Origin: Paenibacillus bouchesdurhonensis
GTDB lineage: Bacteria; Bacillota; Bacilli; Paenibacillales; Paenibacillaceae
Direction: 5' to 3'
NCBI RefSeq assembly: GCF_900155685.1
Contig: NZ_LT732548.1
Span: forward strand, 3,464,686-3,528,685
Length of the DNA: 64,000 nucleotides
Shown here: positions 1 through 8,407 of the stretch, piece by piece
How the letters are laid out: each line of letters begins with the position of its first letter
Position numbering within the stretch: position 1 is the first letter of the stretch
The notes under the pieces: model-generated
Database searches by the model: none
Told to the model about the DNA's origin: nothing
Seen by the model: the letters and a program-made list of their open reading frames with translations, nothing else
Program-made: the position numbers and the translations under genes

Positions 1-1
1 C

Positions 2-775
2 GCCGCTGCCGACGCAGCGCGCGCGCTGCTGGAGCAGCCCAACAACAGCCTTGGGCTGCATTACCTCATCGCGCTGCAGCGGCTCGGCAGCGCGATTGCG
101 CCGCTCACCGTGCGGCGCGAGGGCGCTGGCTATCGTGATGCTGAGCCCCGCTCCGCGAACATCGCCAGCGCCACCGCCGTACGCGGGCTCATCGCGGGCG
201 GCGGCAGTCTCCAAGACGCCGCGCCCTACATCCCGCCCTATACGGCGGAAATCCTCGCCCGGGAATTCAAAGCCGGGCGAGGCCCCATCACATGGGAGAG
301 CTTCGCCCGACCGCTGTTCCACCTGCTATTGACCAGCTCTCCCGAAGCTCTGGCCGCGCACCATGAAGTCACCGAGGGCTTGGAATATCGCATTAAGAAA
401 ATACTGCCCGAGCTAAAGCAGTTAACTGTAGAAGAACTGCTGGGGAAGCTTAAAACGAAGCGATACACCTATACGAAATTACAGCGCATGCTCTTGCATA
501 TTTTGCTGCAGCACGACCGCTGCGCCCTGTCTCCAATGGAGCTGGCGAAAGGCCCCGGTTATGTCCGCGTGCTCGCCTTCAGCGCCACTGGCCGCATGCT
601 CCTCAAACAAATGAAGAGCTGTGCTGCGCTTCCCATTGTTACAAGAGCAGCCGCACTATCCGACCCCGGTCTTGAACTCGACATTCGAGCCGCCGCGGCA
701 TATGCAAATGCCATGCCGATCCGAGACAATTCCGAAGTATTTCGGGACTATCGCCAGCCGCCGATTATGATTTAG
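2..775 (+). CDS. tmcAL: tRNA(Met) cytidine acetate ligase (TmcAL/YlbM), C-terminal part
   Basis: The open frame runs in from the left edge, so the N-terminal nucleotidyltransferase part is missing. What remains starts with an Asn-Asn-Ser-Leu-Gly-Leu-x-Tyr motif followed by a Leu-rich helix, then the RREGAGYRD and NIASATAVRGLI stretches typical of the YlbM family. The family uses acetate and ATP to make N4-acetylcytidine at the wobble base of elongator tRNA(Met). The C-terminal half (roughly the last 200 residues) is complete and ends in TAG at 773. It is convergent with ylbL and overlaps it by 11 bp. The ylb neighbourhood supports the assignment. Confidence 0.88.
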   Translation, partial: AAADAARALLEQPNNSLGLHYLIALQRLGSAIAPLTVRREGAGYRDAEPRSANIASATAVRGLIAGGGSLQDAAPYIPPYTAEILAREFKAGRGPITWESFARPLFHLLLTSSPEALAAHHEVTEGLEYRIKKILPELKQLTVEELLGKLKTKRYTYTKLQRMLLHILLQHDRCALSPMELAKGPGYVRVLAFSATGRMLLKQMKSCAALPIVTRAAALSDPGLELDIRAAAAYANAMPIRDNSEVFRDYRQPPIMI

Positions 776-1814
776 ATTCTGATTTGACCGGCGTTTTTGC
801 GGGAAGCTCTTCCAAATAACGAAGCACTTCATCGGCATGCTTTACCGGAACAAGCTGCATCGTCGTGCCGATTTCATCCGCTTTCACCTTAGCATCCTTA
901 TAATTCGCTTCCGGCACAAAAAATATTTCCGCCTTCTCCCGATGCGAGGCAACGATTTTAAATTGCACGCCGCCGATCGATCCGATCGCGCCGTCCTCTG
1001 AAATAGTACCCGTGCCGGCGATCCGGTAGCCTTTGCTGAGATCGCCCGGAGTTAATTGATTATAAATTTCAAGCGTAAACATCAAGCCTGCGGACGGCCC
1101 GCCGATCCGTGTGTCCGCAAATTTGACCTCCTTCTCCTTATCGGCCGGCTTTACCTTGCGAACCTCTCCGACACTTACGCCAAGGCCCGCCTTGGAACCA
1201 ATGTCATCTTGCCCGATTTCTACTAGCTCGACCTGCTGGCGGATCTCTTTGCCATCTCGGCTTAACACAACCTCCACCTGATCCCCGGCTTTTTTGCCCT
1301 GCAGCAATTCGGGCAGATCCTCAAAGCGCTCGACCGGCTGTCCATCTACCTTGGAAATAATATCTCCCGATTGGAAATCCCCCTTGGGAGCGAAAGTCTT
1401 GGATAATCCGACGACAAATACATACTCAGGAACGACTGCATATTTGACTTCAGCCAGATTGTAAGCCGCCATAATCGCATTCGATTGGGAGCTGCTCATG
1501 TAATAATGCTGCTGTGTAGCGTATTCTTTCTCATTCCGATCCGGCTCCTTGCGAACGACCTCCGCATGAGGTTGGAACGGGGAGGTCGCCAGCATCGCAA
1601 GATTAGCATAGCTTACTGACACCGTTGTCAGCATAAACGTGCCTTCTTCCTCCGGATCACCGGCAGGTATAGACACCATCGGCTTAATCTCCTCCGCCGT
1701 ACCGGGCTGGTTGATCATATAAGGTGTTGGCATATATACAACCACATACACAATAACGGCGAGTGTGATGATGTATAACCCCGCTTTTATGACTCCTGAT
1801 CTGGGTTGACGCAT
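765..1814 (-). CDS. sepM: SepM/YlbL-type PDZ and Lon-like serine protease, membrane anchored
   Basis: This 349-residue protein has an N-terminal membrane anchor (about residues 10-30), a central PDZ domain with GDIISKVDGQPV, and a C-terminal S16 (Lon-like) peptidase domain. The catalytic Ser lies in GGPSAG and the partner Lys in GGVQFKI, so a Ser-Lys dyad is intact. The family cleaves extracellular or membrane substrates (SepM processes a competence peptide in streptococci; YlbL in Bacillus is linked to DNA-damage checkpoint turnover). The substrate here is unknown. It diverges from ylbJ across about 110 bp that hold a small inverted repeat (ACCAGT-gta-ACTGGT, 1840-1854). Confidence 0.9.
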   Translation of the reverse strand: MRQPRSGVIKAGLYIITLAVIVYVVVYMPTPYMINQPGTAEEIKPMVSIPAGDPEEEGTFMLTTVSVSYANLAMLATSPFQPHAEVVRKEPDRNEKEYATQQHYYMSSSQSNAIMAAYNLAEVKYAVVPEYVFVVGLSKTFAPKGDFQSGDIISKVDGQPVERFEDLPELLQGKKAGDQVEVVLSRDGKEIRQQVELVEIGQDDIGSKAGLGVSVGEVRKVKPADKEKEVKFADTRIGGPSAGLMFTLEIYNQLTPGDLSKGYRIAGTGTISEDGAIGSIGGVQFKIVASHREKAEIFFVPEANYKDAKVKADEIGTTMQLVPVKHADEVLRYLEELPAKTPVKSESKS

Positions 1815-1924
1815 ATCTTTGCTTCCTCTCTTTCACCAAACCAGTGTAACTGGTGGTCTTTCAACGGCTGACCGAGCATAGACATGTACTAGCCATTCCT
1901 AAGCTCATAAAGAGGTGAACGCGT

Positions 1925-3178
1925 ATGAATTTCGAACGTTCCGAAGGCAGCAGCCTGTTCTCCACGGTTCTGCTGGGTATGACCGCCGTTCTGCTAGTCG
2001 TTTGTATCATTTATGCTCCCAGCCAAGCTTTTGAAGCCTCGAGCCAAGGACTTGCCCTCTGGTGGAGAATCGTATTCCCAGCTCTGCTGCCTTTTCTCGT
2101 GCTCTCTCAAATTCTCATGGCATCAGGGTATGCCCATGGGCTCGGAACCCTCATCGAACCAATGACTCGCCGTGTTCTCGGCCTGCCGGGAGCGCTGGGC
2201 TGGGTGCTTCCCTTAGGGATGACCGCCGGATTCCCCGCAGCCGCCGAAGCCGCCGCTACATTATATAAGCAAGGAAGAGTCTCCGCCCGGGAGGCGGAGC
2301 AAATAGCCAGCTTCACGCATTATTGCAGCCCAGTCCTGATCGTCATCGTCGTGGGCACCGGTTTTATGAAGCAGCCTGAATCAGGCCTCTTCCTGCTTGG
2401 CATTCACTGGGCGGCGGGCCTCAGCGCCGCAATGACCATGCACCTGCTCTCCTCCGTCCGTCATCGCAAACATGCAGGGACGAAGCTCTCTCCGCAAAAA
2501 AACGCGGAAAGCAGCCCCTACGTCTCCCGCTGGCGTCTCGCATTGCGCCATATGGAGGAGGCGCGCCGCGAAGATGGTCGCGGCTTCGGCAAGCTGCTCG
2601 GCGACTCCGTGAGCTCGGCGGTGCAGACGTTAATGGCTACCGGCGGATACATGCTTATTTTTGCCGTCATTATCCATATCGCTTCCTCAATGCTTGCAAC
2701 CGTCCTAACGCCAGCTTTGGCAGCAACGCCCATCGCCGCCTTTTTGGAAGTTCATTTGGGTTCCCATGCCGTCTCCAAGCTTGATTTAGCTTCTCCGCTT
2801 CCAGCCGCTCTGATCGGAGCCTTGCTGGGCTGGAGCGGAATGAGCGCATATTTGCAGGTGCGTGCCGCGCTAAAGCCTACTGGGCTTAGCGGAACTTTTT
2901 TTCTAATCAATCGGATCATTCACAGCATGTATGCCTATGTACTGACTTTGCTACTATGGAAGCCGGTTTCAGCGATAATGCCGCTATCTTCCCCTGCCTC
3001 CAGAGACTACAACGGGGCTGCTGTTTGGGTCGCCAGCGGAGAACTGCAATTTCGGAAATGGGAAATCTACTTAAGCGTCCTCTCCTGGCAGCTTTGCATG
3101 CTTGGTTTGCTGGTGATCTTCGTCTTTTTTACCGTTTCTCTATGGACAAAACGTATGAAGACGAAAAGTATTTCCTAA
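1925..3178 (+). CDS. ylbJ: Sporulation integral membrane protein YlbJ
   Basis: A 417-residue polytopic membrane protein of the nucleoside-recognition (Gate) domain family. About eight hydrophobic segments are visible, with the conserved WWRIVFPALLPF entry and GFPAAAEAAATLY loop. An SD-like GAGGTGAA precedes the ATG. In Bacillus YlbJ is made under sigma-E in the mother cell and is needed for cortex formation; that role is family knowledge. It sits between ylbL and coaD as in other Bacillales. Confidence 0.9.
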   Translation: MNFERSEGSSLFSTVLLGMTAVLLVVCIIYAPSQAFEASSQGLALWWRIVFPALLPFLVLSQILMASGYAHGLGTLIEPMTRRVLGLPGALGWVLPLGMTAGFPAAAEAAATLYKQGRVSAREAEQIASFTHYCSPVLIVIVVGTGFMKQPESGLFLLGIHWAAGLSAAMTMHLLSSVRHRKHAGTKLSPQKNAESSPYVSRWRLALRHMEEARREDGRGFGKLLGDSVSSAVQTLMATGGYMLIFAVIIHIASSMLATVLTPALAATPIAAFLEVHLGSHAVSKLDLASPLPAALIGALLGWSGMSAYLQVRAALKPTGLSGTFFLINRIIHSMYAYVLTLLLWKPVSAIMPLSSPASRDYNGAAVWVASGELQFRKWEIYLSVLSWQLCMLGLLVIFVFFTVSLWTKRMKTKSIS

Positions 3179-3223
3179 CAAAATGCAGAATTACCAGCCT
3201 AGATATTTAAGAAACAAACCGAA

Positions 3224-3736
3224 TTAAGCTTTCGCAGGCTTCGATTTATATTTGCTCTTCAAAGCTTCCTCCACGATCGGTGGAACGAGATCTGACACAT
3301 CCCCATGAAAGTTGGCGATTTCCTTTACGACACTTGAGCTCAAATATGAATATTTGGGGTTCGTCATCATAAAAATTGTCTCAACCTCGCTGTTCAGCTT
3401 ATGGTTGGTTGATGCCAACTGCAGCTCATACTCGAAATCCGTCACGGATCTAATGCCGCGCACGATCACATGGGCCTGCTTATAGTCCATATAATTGACG
3501 AGAAGATCTCGAAAACTGTCAATCTCTATATTAGGTAGATGCTGCGTCGCTTCTCGGAGAAGCTCCTTCCTCTCTTCCACCGTAAAAAGGGGGTTCTTGC
3601 TTGTGTTGTTCAGTACGGCTACGATCAGCCGGTCAAACTGGCGGGAGGCACGCTGGATAATATCCATATGCCCTTTTGTTACCGGATCAAAGCTACCGGG
3701 ATAAACCGCAATTCGAAGCTCATGTTGTTGCTCCAT
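3224..3736 (-). CDS. coaD: Phosphopantetheine adenylyltransferase
   Basis: Catalyses the penultimate CoA step (4'-phosphopantetheine plus ATP to dephospho-CoA). The 170-residue product begins [18 protein letters not shown] and carries the TKGH nucleotidyltransferase motif and [13 protein letters not shown] longer in-frame reading exists upstream, but this ATG has a strong AAGGAGG about 12 nt upstream, and the longer N-terminus (Arg/Lys-rich) does not fit the family. The start lies inside the end of rsmD (17-bp overlap), which suggests translational coupling. Confidence 0.95.
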   Translation of the reverse strand: MEQQHELRIAVYPGSFDPVTKGHMDIIQRASRQFDRLIVAVLNNTSKNPLFTVEERKELLREATQHLPNIEIDSFRDLLVNYMDYKQAHVIVRGIRSVTDFEYELQLASTNHKLNSEVETIFMMTNPKYSYLSSSVVKEIANFHGDVSDLVPPIVEEALKSKYKSKPAKA

Positions 3737-4343
3737 GACGACTCTGCTCCTCCTTCTCCATCGAATCCGATTCTGTCTTGTTTTCGTTTTCTTTCTCGTA
3801 GACATAAATCGTAATCCCTGTCTCTCCATAATCTGTTTTGCGAATCATTCTGAAACGGCCGAAATTATCCCGATAGTCGAAGGAGGATTCATACTCCAAT
3901 ACAAGGATTGCCTGATCCTCAAGCAAATTTAGCTCGTCCATCCGCTCCATCAGCTTATCTCCGTGCTTCAAACGATACGGCGGGTCTAGAAAAACAAGAT
4001 CAAAAGACGCCCCCCGTTTGGCTAGCGTCTTAATTGCTCTTTCCGCGTCGTTCTTGTACACTTCAGCCTGCCCGGTTAACCCTGCGGCCTTTAAATTTTC
4101 TTTTACCGTTTCTACGCTTTTGTAGTCCAAGTCCACGAATATGGCTTTGTCCATGCCACGGCTGAGCGCCTCAATGCCCAGGCCTCCTGTGCCCGCAAAT
4201 AAATCAAGTACATTCCCGCCTTCAAAGTAGGGGCCGATCATACTGAATAAAGCCTCTTTCACCTTATCCGTGGTTGGTCTTGTACCCTTGCCGGGAACGG
4301 CTTTCAAAGGTCTGCCCCTCGCGCTTCCCGATATTACCCTCAT
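3720..4343 (-). CDS. rsmD: 16S rRNA (guanine(966)-N2)-methyltransferase
   Basis: A 207-residue Rossmann methyltransferase. It has [13 protein letters not shown] at the N-terminus, the SAM-binding [18 protein letters not shown] segment (broken here for brevity: key residues D, G, G, G) and the catalytic DPPY motif for N2 methylation. The C-terminal tail after about residue 185 is Lys/Glu-rich and probably unstructured. It is the first gene of the rsmD-coaD pair. Confidence 0.94.
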   Translation of the reverse strand: MRVISGSARGRPLKAVPGKGTRPTTDKVKEALFSMIGPYFEGGNVLDLFAGTGGLGIEALSRGMDKAIFVDLDYKSVETVKENLKAAGLTGQAEVYKNDAERAIKTLAKRGASFDLVFLDPPYRLKHGDKLMERMDELNLLEDQAILVLEYESSFDYRDNFGRFRMIRKTDYGETGITIYVYEKENENKTESDSMEKEEQSRHGATT

Positions 4344-4499
4344 CGCTATTCACACCTTAATTTGAGTTACCTATTTGTCCATGCTCCACATGGTATGTCG
4401 ATATCGTACCACAATCATTGGCAGATTGAAATTTGCAGTATTTTTTAATCTTTTTCATGCCGCAGGTATAAAACCAATAGACCGGGACAAACTTGAAAT

Positions 4500-4659
4500 A
4501 TCGACATCACAAATGTCGTAGACAACCGCGGAGAAGACTTACGTTTCCCCATAAGCTCTTCGTCCGGTTTCTCCTCTCCCATGATGGGCGTCCCGCAAGG
4601 GGCGCCCGGACAAAAGCCTTTGTAGCGTAGAATTCTACGAGGGCTTTTGTCCTTTTTTT
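4500..4659 (+). ncRNA. Candidate structured non-coding RNA ending in a strong terminator
   Basis: No protein-coding frame is seen on the plus strand in the 450 bases between rsmD and the next small gene, but the sequence is dense in hairpins. They are CGACAT-cacaa-ATGTCG (4502-4518), an imperfect GAAGACTTA/TAAGCTCTTC stem with a C-rich loop TTTCCCC (about 4533-4561), and a 9-bp stem GGGCGTCCC/GGGGCGCCC closed by a GCAA tetraloop (4586-4607). A perfect 11-bp terminator follows immediately. The GNRA loop and U-run exist only on the plus strand, which fixes the orientation. The 5' end is not known; the given start is a guess. Confidence 0.5.
4608..4659 (+). terminator. Rho-independent terminator
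   Basis: A perfect 11-bp stem, GGACAAAAGCC (4608-4618) with GGCTTTTGTCC (4642-4652), has an inner CGTAG/CTACG stem and is followed by seven T. It serves a plus-strand transcript that has no coding gene, hence the ncRNA call. Confidence 0.85.
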
Positions 4660-4793
4660 GTGGATTGGGGACGAATTAGGAACCAATTCTCCAACACTAC
4701 CTTAAAGATACTGCATAGTGTCCGGTTCACCCAATTAGTGAATTTCCACACTTCTATTCATGCCATGTGCAGTGCAGTGAATAAAGCCTAATC

Positions 4794-4982
4794 TCAAAAC
4801 ATCCTCACCAAAACAACGACCAGGGCAATGATCGCCACTAAAATCGACAAATTGCAAATTTGCCGCCATAGACCAGGTACACCGCTTTTATGCAGTTGCT
4901 GCTTATTGACATCGAAGTTGGTTTTAGCCGCATAAGGATCTGTCCTAGATGTTCCTGGTTGATTTGAGTGATTATCGTTCAT
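4794..4982 (-). CDS. Small single-pass membrane protein, unknown function
   Basis: The 62-residue product has a polar N-terminal half rich in Asn, Gln and Thr, and one C-terminal hydrophobic segment (LSILVAIIALVVVLV). A GAGGTGAAGG ribosome site lies just before the ATG. I do not recognise a named family. The gene lies in a stretch of small sporulation-type genes, so a spore or forespore membrane role is possible but unproven. Confidence 0.55.
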   Translation of the reverse strand: MNDNHSNQPGTSRTDPYAAKTNFDVNKQQLHKSGVPGLWRQICNLSILVAIIALVVVLVRMF

Positions 4983-5059
4983 TTTCCTTCACCTCTTCAC
5001 CATAATCATGGAATATTATACCATAGCACTAAGAATCTCCTTCCTTTAGCTATACAATA

Positions 5060-5084
5060 ATCCGCCAGGCTCTGCCTGGCGGAT
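5060..5084 (-). terminator. Hairpin downstream of the YjcZ-type gene
   Basis: Perfect 11-bp inverted repeat ATCCGCCAGGC / GCCTGGCGGAT with a 3-nt loop. The U-tract on the minus strand is weak (ATTATTGTAT), so it may act as a terminator or an mRNA-stabilising hairpin for the small gene at 5115-5210. Confidence 0.6.
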
Positions 5085-5114
5085 GTCAGTAATGAAAGCT
5101 TCAATTGTAAATAG

Positions 5115-5210
5115 TTAGATCCATGCACGGGAAACGATAACCAGCAGGATGAACAGAACAAGTATAACCCCAGTAGAAGTAAAAAGTCCTCCATTTCCAA
5201 TTTCGCCCAT
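5115..5210 (-). CDS. YjcZ-family sporulation micropeptide
   Basis: A 31-codon gene with an excellent ribosome site (AAAGGAGGT, 8 nt before ATG). The product starts MGEIGNGGLF and contains the hallmark VLFILLVIV hydrophobic core followed by a short basic/aromatic tail. Glycine-rich start plus this core is the signature of the YjcZ family of tiny sporulation-associated peptides (known family, function poorly defined). A GC-rich hairpin follows the stop. Confidence 0.85.
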   Translation of the reverse strand: MGEIGNGGLFTSTGVILVLFILLVIVSRAWI

Positions 5211-5329
5211 AGGAATACCTCCTTTGCTCTTTAAGTACATATTCAGCATATTCAATCGTTACTACGAGGATTGGACTGTTATAAAAACTGTATGCTTATC
5301 CAATGAGCGGCAATGATAACTTCTTTGCC

Positions 5330-5434
5330 TCATAAAATTTGCCGTTTGATCTCAAGCTGCCCATAGTCTTCTACCCAGATCATCATCTCCTTCAGACTTT
5401 GTGTCCCGGCTTCGTCCCTATTCTGGCCTAGCAT
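5330..5434 (-). CDS. Small ORF of 34 codons, unknown
   Basis: Starts MLGQNRDEAG and reads as a charged amphipathic peptide with no membrane segment. An AGGAG lies 10 nt before the ATG. No family is recognised. It fills the gap between the YjcZ-type gene and the Gln-rich protein. Length and position make chance possible. Confidence 0.3.
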   Translation of the reverse strand: MLGQNRDEAGTQSLKEMMIWVEDYGQLEIKRQIL

Positions 5435-5528
5435 CGGAAATCAACTCCTATGAATATCTTTACCCCCTCAGGGAAACCTAACTCTGGTTTCTAATTACAA
5501 CAACTTACCTTTAGGAGGAGTTTCCAAC

Positions 5529-5996
5529 ATGCATCAAAATGTAAACCACCAAATTCGCCAAATCGAACAAACGATTCAGCAGCTCGAACAGCAAACCCGT
5601 CAAGCGACCACGATGTATCAGCAATTGATGGAACAAGAGCAGCAGAACGCGATGCAGCTTGATGAAATCGCCCAGCGTGAACGGAAAGCTGCCCAACAAA
5701 TCCAATCAGCACTGCAAGGACATCAAACAGCGATGCACCAGTACCAACAAATTTCGCAACTTGCCAACCAAATTGAGAATATCGTAAATTCAAATGTCTC
5801 CCATTTCAATAATCCTTCCAGCTATGCTCAAACTGGGGTTGGGCAGCGTTCCATGGGCCAAAATTATGGTCAACCGAGCTTTGGACAACAGGGTTATGGC
5901 CAACAAAGCTATGGTCAAAGCAGCTTCAGCCCTTCCCCATCCAGCTCTTCCATGGGTCAAATGGGACAAAGCTCACAAATGCGCGGTTATCAATAA
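5529..5996 (+). CDS. Gln-rich coiled-coil protein with low-complexity tail
   Basis: The 155-residue product has two parts. Residues 1-90 are a Gln/Glu-rich helix with coiled-coil heptads (IRQIEQTIQQLEQQTRQ). Residues 95-155 are a disordered Gly/Gln/Ser/Tyr tail with repeats of the type YGQxSFGQQGYGQQ. No signal peptide is seen. A GGAGGAG site precedes the ATG and a strong terminator follows the stop, so it is a monocistronic gene. Composition resembles spore-coat or condensate-forming proteins; that is inference from composition only. Confidence 0.75.
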   Translation: MHQNVNHQIRQIEQTIQQLEQQTRQATTMYQQLMEQEQQNAMQLDEIAQRERKAAQQIQSALQGHQTAMHQYQQISQLANQIENIVNSNVSHFNNPSSYAQTGVGQRSMGQNYGQPSFGQQGYGQQSYGQSSFSPSPSSSSMGQMGQSSQMRGYQ

Positions 5997-6003
5997 AAGA
6001 GTG

Positions 6004-6041
6004 AAAAAGGCAGGCCAAGAATTTCTTGTGCTGCCTTTTTT
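6004..6041 (+). terminator. Rho-independent terminator after the Gln-rich gene
   Basis: AAAAAGGCAG (6004-6013) pairs with CTGCCTTTTT (6031-6040), followed by T. It lies directly after the stop at 5996. Confidence 0.85.
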
Positions 6042-6128
6042 GTATATATTTATGAGACGTACATATATGAGCACAATCATCCTTCTGCGTGGTATAATTG
6101 GAAAATAATATGACCGACGGAGGAGAAC

Positions 6129-6800
6129 ATGAAATTTTTAATTCTCATTATACTTTCCTGGCTTACAGGAAATGTATTCTTTTCCCTGCTTATTTTTCTA
6201 GCTATCCTATACTTTCTGGACCGACGCTTCATCGGTATTTTCCCCAGCCTGACCAAGCCCTTTCGCAGATCGCGCCATATCGCCCGATTGCGGCAGCAGC
6301 TAGCTCTTAATTCATTTGATGTCTCTTCAAAAAGAGAGCTCGCCAGGCTTCTGTTGGATCGCAAAAAATTTCAAGAAGCTCACGATCTGCTTCAAGAAGT
6401 CAAATCATCATCCGACACGTCAGCAGAGTACTGGAGCGATCTGGGAGAAGCCCTTCTGGGAATGGGGAAATTGGAAGAAGGGGAGCAGCACACTCTCCAT
6501 GCGCTTAAGATCAATGAACGCGTCAAATACGGACAGCCCTATTTAAGTCTCGCCCTGGCGTTCCGCGAGAAAAGCCCAGAGAAGGCGCTGTATTACACCG
6601 AGCAATTCGGCGAGCATTACTCCTCCTCCAGTGAAGCGTATTATCTCATCGGCAGCCTATACCAATCCTTGAACCGGAAAGAGGAAGCTAAGCAGGCTTG
6701 GGAAGAATCGATCGCGATTTATCGTACTTTGCCCAGATATAAGAAGCGAGATGAACGAAAATGGGCTTGGAAAAGTTATTTCAAAAAGCTCGCGCAATAG
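6129..6800 (+). CDS. Membrane-anchored TPR protein
   Basis: The 223-residue protein has an N-terminal hydrophobic hairpin (residues 3-30) followed by a basic stretch, then four or so helix-turn-helix TPR-like repeats (for example AEYWSDLGEALLGMGKLEEG and AYYLIGSLYQSLNRKEEAKQ). A GGAGGAG site is 4 nt before the ATG. It probably scaffolds a membrane complex; the partner is unknown. It stands alone with its own terminator. Confidence 0.8.
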   Translation: MKFLILIILSWLTGNVFFSLLIFLAILYFLDRRFIGIFPSLTKPFRRSRHIARLRQQLALNSFDVSSKRELARLLLDRKKFQEAHDLLQEVKSSSDTSAEYWSDLGEALLGMGKLEEGEQHTLHALKINERVKYGQPYLSLALAFREKSPEKALYYTEQFGEHYSSSSEAYYLIGSLYQSLNRKEEAKQAWEESIAIYRTLPRYKKRDERKWAWKSYFKKLAQ

Positions 6801-6802
6801 CT

Positions 6803-6840
6803 AAATAAGCCGCCGGCCCAAGAGGATCGGCGGCTTATTT
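6803..6840. terminator. Bidirectional terminator
   Basis: Perfect 12-bp stem AAATAAGCCGCC / GGCGGCTTATTT with A and T runs on either side. It ends the TPR gene. Confidence 0.9.
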
Positions 6841-6880
6841 GTTATATCTACGGTACAATTTACGACTCGCCACACCCTCA

Positions 6881-7024
6881 TCAAGTTTCTTCGTTCTTTG
6901 ACTTCGTCTCACTAAGGAACGGCCACCATTTCGTCTTGCCGAACAACTTAACCATAACCGGGATAAAGAATGGAAATACGTTGACGGCATATAACACAAG
7001 ACCCGCAAGTACAACTGTAGCGAT
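6881..7024 (-). pseudogene. Remnant of a small membrane protein gene
   Basis: In the 350-base space between the TPR and GNAT genes, one minus frame reads IATVVLAGLVLYAVNVF, then FFIPVMVKLFGKTKWWPFL and a charged tail before TGA at 6881. It looks like a membrane segment plus cytosolic tail, but no credible start or ribosome site is present and a stop lies just upstream (7025). I take it as the 3' end of a decayed gene. A longer overlapping frame on the same strand looks random. Confidence 0.3.
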
Positions 7025-7092
7025 TCACAGCGTCGAAGCACGCACGTCTTATACATCGAAACCATAGTATTTCCAAATAAACGGCAGCCGAT

Positions 7093-7127
7093 AAAAAAAG
7101 CATACATAGACCAATGTCCATGTATGC
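7093..7127 (-). terminator. Rho-independent terminator after the GNAT gene
   Basis: GCATACAT (7100-7107) pairs with ATGTATGC (7120-7127); on the minus strand a run of seven T follows. Confidence 0.85.
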
Positions 7128-7154
7128 CTTCTGCTTATTCTCTGTGCCAGTAGC

Positions 7155-7589
7155 TTAATCTTCTTCGCTTTCATCCTCCGTCTCATAGGTGCAGCGAAAG
7201 TACTCTGGCCCGCCAGGATACTGCGTAAATCCAGTCACCTGAAAGCCAATGCTGCGAAAAAAATCAGCGCTCTCCTCATCCGTTTCCACTAGAATCAAAT
7301 CCGGACTCTCCTGCAATAAGGCATCAAGAATGATTCCCCGGCCATAGCCCATGCCGCGATCCTCCGGGTGGACTGCAAGGTGCTGCAGTTCCATCGTATC
7401 TCTATCCACCTTGCGGTAACCGATAATTCCGATATACTGGCCGTCCTCCTGAAAGGCATACAGCTTGCAATCTTCGGATGCGTACTCCTTCACCGCCTGG
7501 TCAAGCTTCTCTTCGTCGCCATGCACCGCATATTCAAGCAGTTCCCGAATTTCTTCATTCGCCAATTGCGATTTGACATCTATAAGCAT
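7155..7589 (-). CDS. GNAT-family N-acetyltransferase
   Basis: The 144-residue single-domain acetyltransferase has the acetyl-CoA pyrophosphate-binding motif A around residues 75-100 (LAVHPEDRGMGYGRGII: R/Q-x-x-G-x-G/A type). It ends in an acidic tail. It lies 17 bp downstream of rpiA on the same strand, so the two are probably cotranscribed. The acceptor substrate cannot be told. Confidence 0.85.
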   Translation of the reverse strand: MLIDVKSQLANEEIRELLEYAVHGDEEKLDQAVKEYASEDCKLYAFQEDGQYIGIIGYRKVDRDTMELQHLAVHPEDRGMGYGRGIILDALLQESPDLILVETDEESADFFRSIGFQVTGFTQYPGGPEYFRCTYETEDESEED

Positions 7590-7606
7590 GTTTAAGAACT
7601 TCCTTC

Positions 7607-8278
7607 CTACTTCCCGATAACTTCCGTACTTCCATCCCCGTAACCGACAATAACCGTATGGGCGATGTCTACGAACAGACCATGCTCGACCACGCCTGTC
7701 GTTGCTTTCAGCTCGTCGCTCAGCCTTCCCGGGTTGTCAATTTTGCCGAATGAAGCATCCGCAATATAGTTGCCATTATCCGTGATATACAGTTCATCGC
7801 CGTTCATGCGCATTTCTATAGGCACATTGTAGCGAGTCTGCAGCAGACGCAAAGTCCATTCATAGCAAAATGGCACGATTTCGATCGGCAGCTTGAATTG
7901 TCCCAAATGAGCTACTCTCTTATCGCTGTCGGCAATGACAACAAAGTGATCGCTCTGCACGGCAACCAGCTTCTCCCGAAGCAAGGCGCCCCCGCCGCCC
8001 TTAATTAAAGCGAGATTCGGATCTACCTCATCCGCGCCATCAATCGCAATATCAAGCCGATCCACATCGGCTGCAGGAACAAGCGGAATATTATATTTAG
8101 CAGCAAGCTCTTCCGAAGCCTTTGATGTAGCAATCGCCCGAATGCGGAGTCCCGAAGCTACCATTTCACCGATTTTCTCGATTGCGTAATAGGCCGTCGA
8201 CCCTGTTCCTAGTCCGACCGTCATCCCTTCCTTTACCAATTCCGCTGCACGGTAGCCCGCCGCTTGCTTTGCATTCAT
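7607..8278 (-). CDS. rpiA: Ribose-5-phosphate isomerase A
   Basis: Interconverts ribose-5-phosphate and ribulose-5-phosphate in the non-oxidative pentose phosphate pathway. The 223-residue product shows GLGTGSTA near the N-terminus, the DGADEVDP motif and KGGGGALLREK, which hold the catalytic Asp, Glu and Lys of the family. Length is normal. A good AGGAGGGG precedes the ATG. Confidence 0.96.
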   Translation of the reverse strand: MNAKQAAGYRAAELVKEGMTVGLGTGSTAYYAIEKIGEMVASGLRIRAIATSKASEELAAKYNIPLVPAADVDRLDIAIDGADEVDPNLALIKGGGGALLREKLVAVQSDHFVVIADSDKRVAHLGQFKLPIEIVPFCYEWTLRLLQTRYNVPIEMRMNGDELYITDNGNYIADASFGKIDNPGRLSDELKATTGVVEHGLFVDIAHTVIVGYGDGSTEVIGK

Positions 8279-8365
8279 GGTTACCCCTCCTGGTCATGTT
8301 GCTTGTCTATTATGTAGAGCCTGTATCGATAAGAATCACGCTTACATCATACCAAAATATGAAGC

Positions 8366-8398
8366 AAAAAAGAACAGCAAGTCCGCTTGCGGACTTGC
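8366..8398 (-). terminator. Rho-independent terminator after the DsbA-like gene
   Basis: Perfect 9-bp arms GCAAGTCCG / CGGACTTGC (8377-8398). On the minus strand they are followed by TGTTCTTTTTTG. Confidence 0.8.
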
Positions 8399-8407
8399 CG
8401 ATTAAAA

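Noticed and set aside
5006..5200. A 64-codon minus frame overlapping the YjcZ-type gene
   Set aside because: It runs through the GC-rich hairpin and overlaps the better 31-codon gene in another frame, which has the ribosome site.
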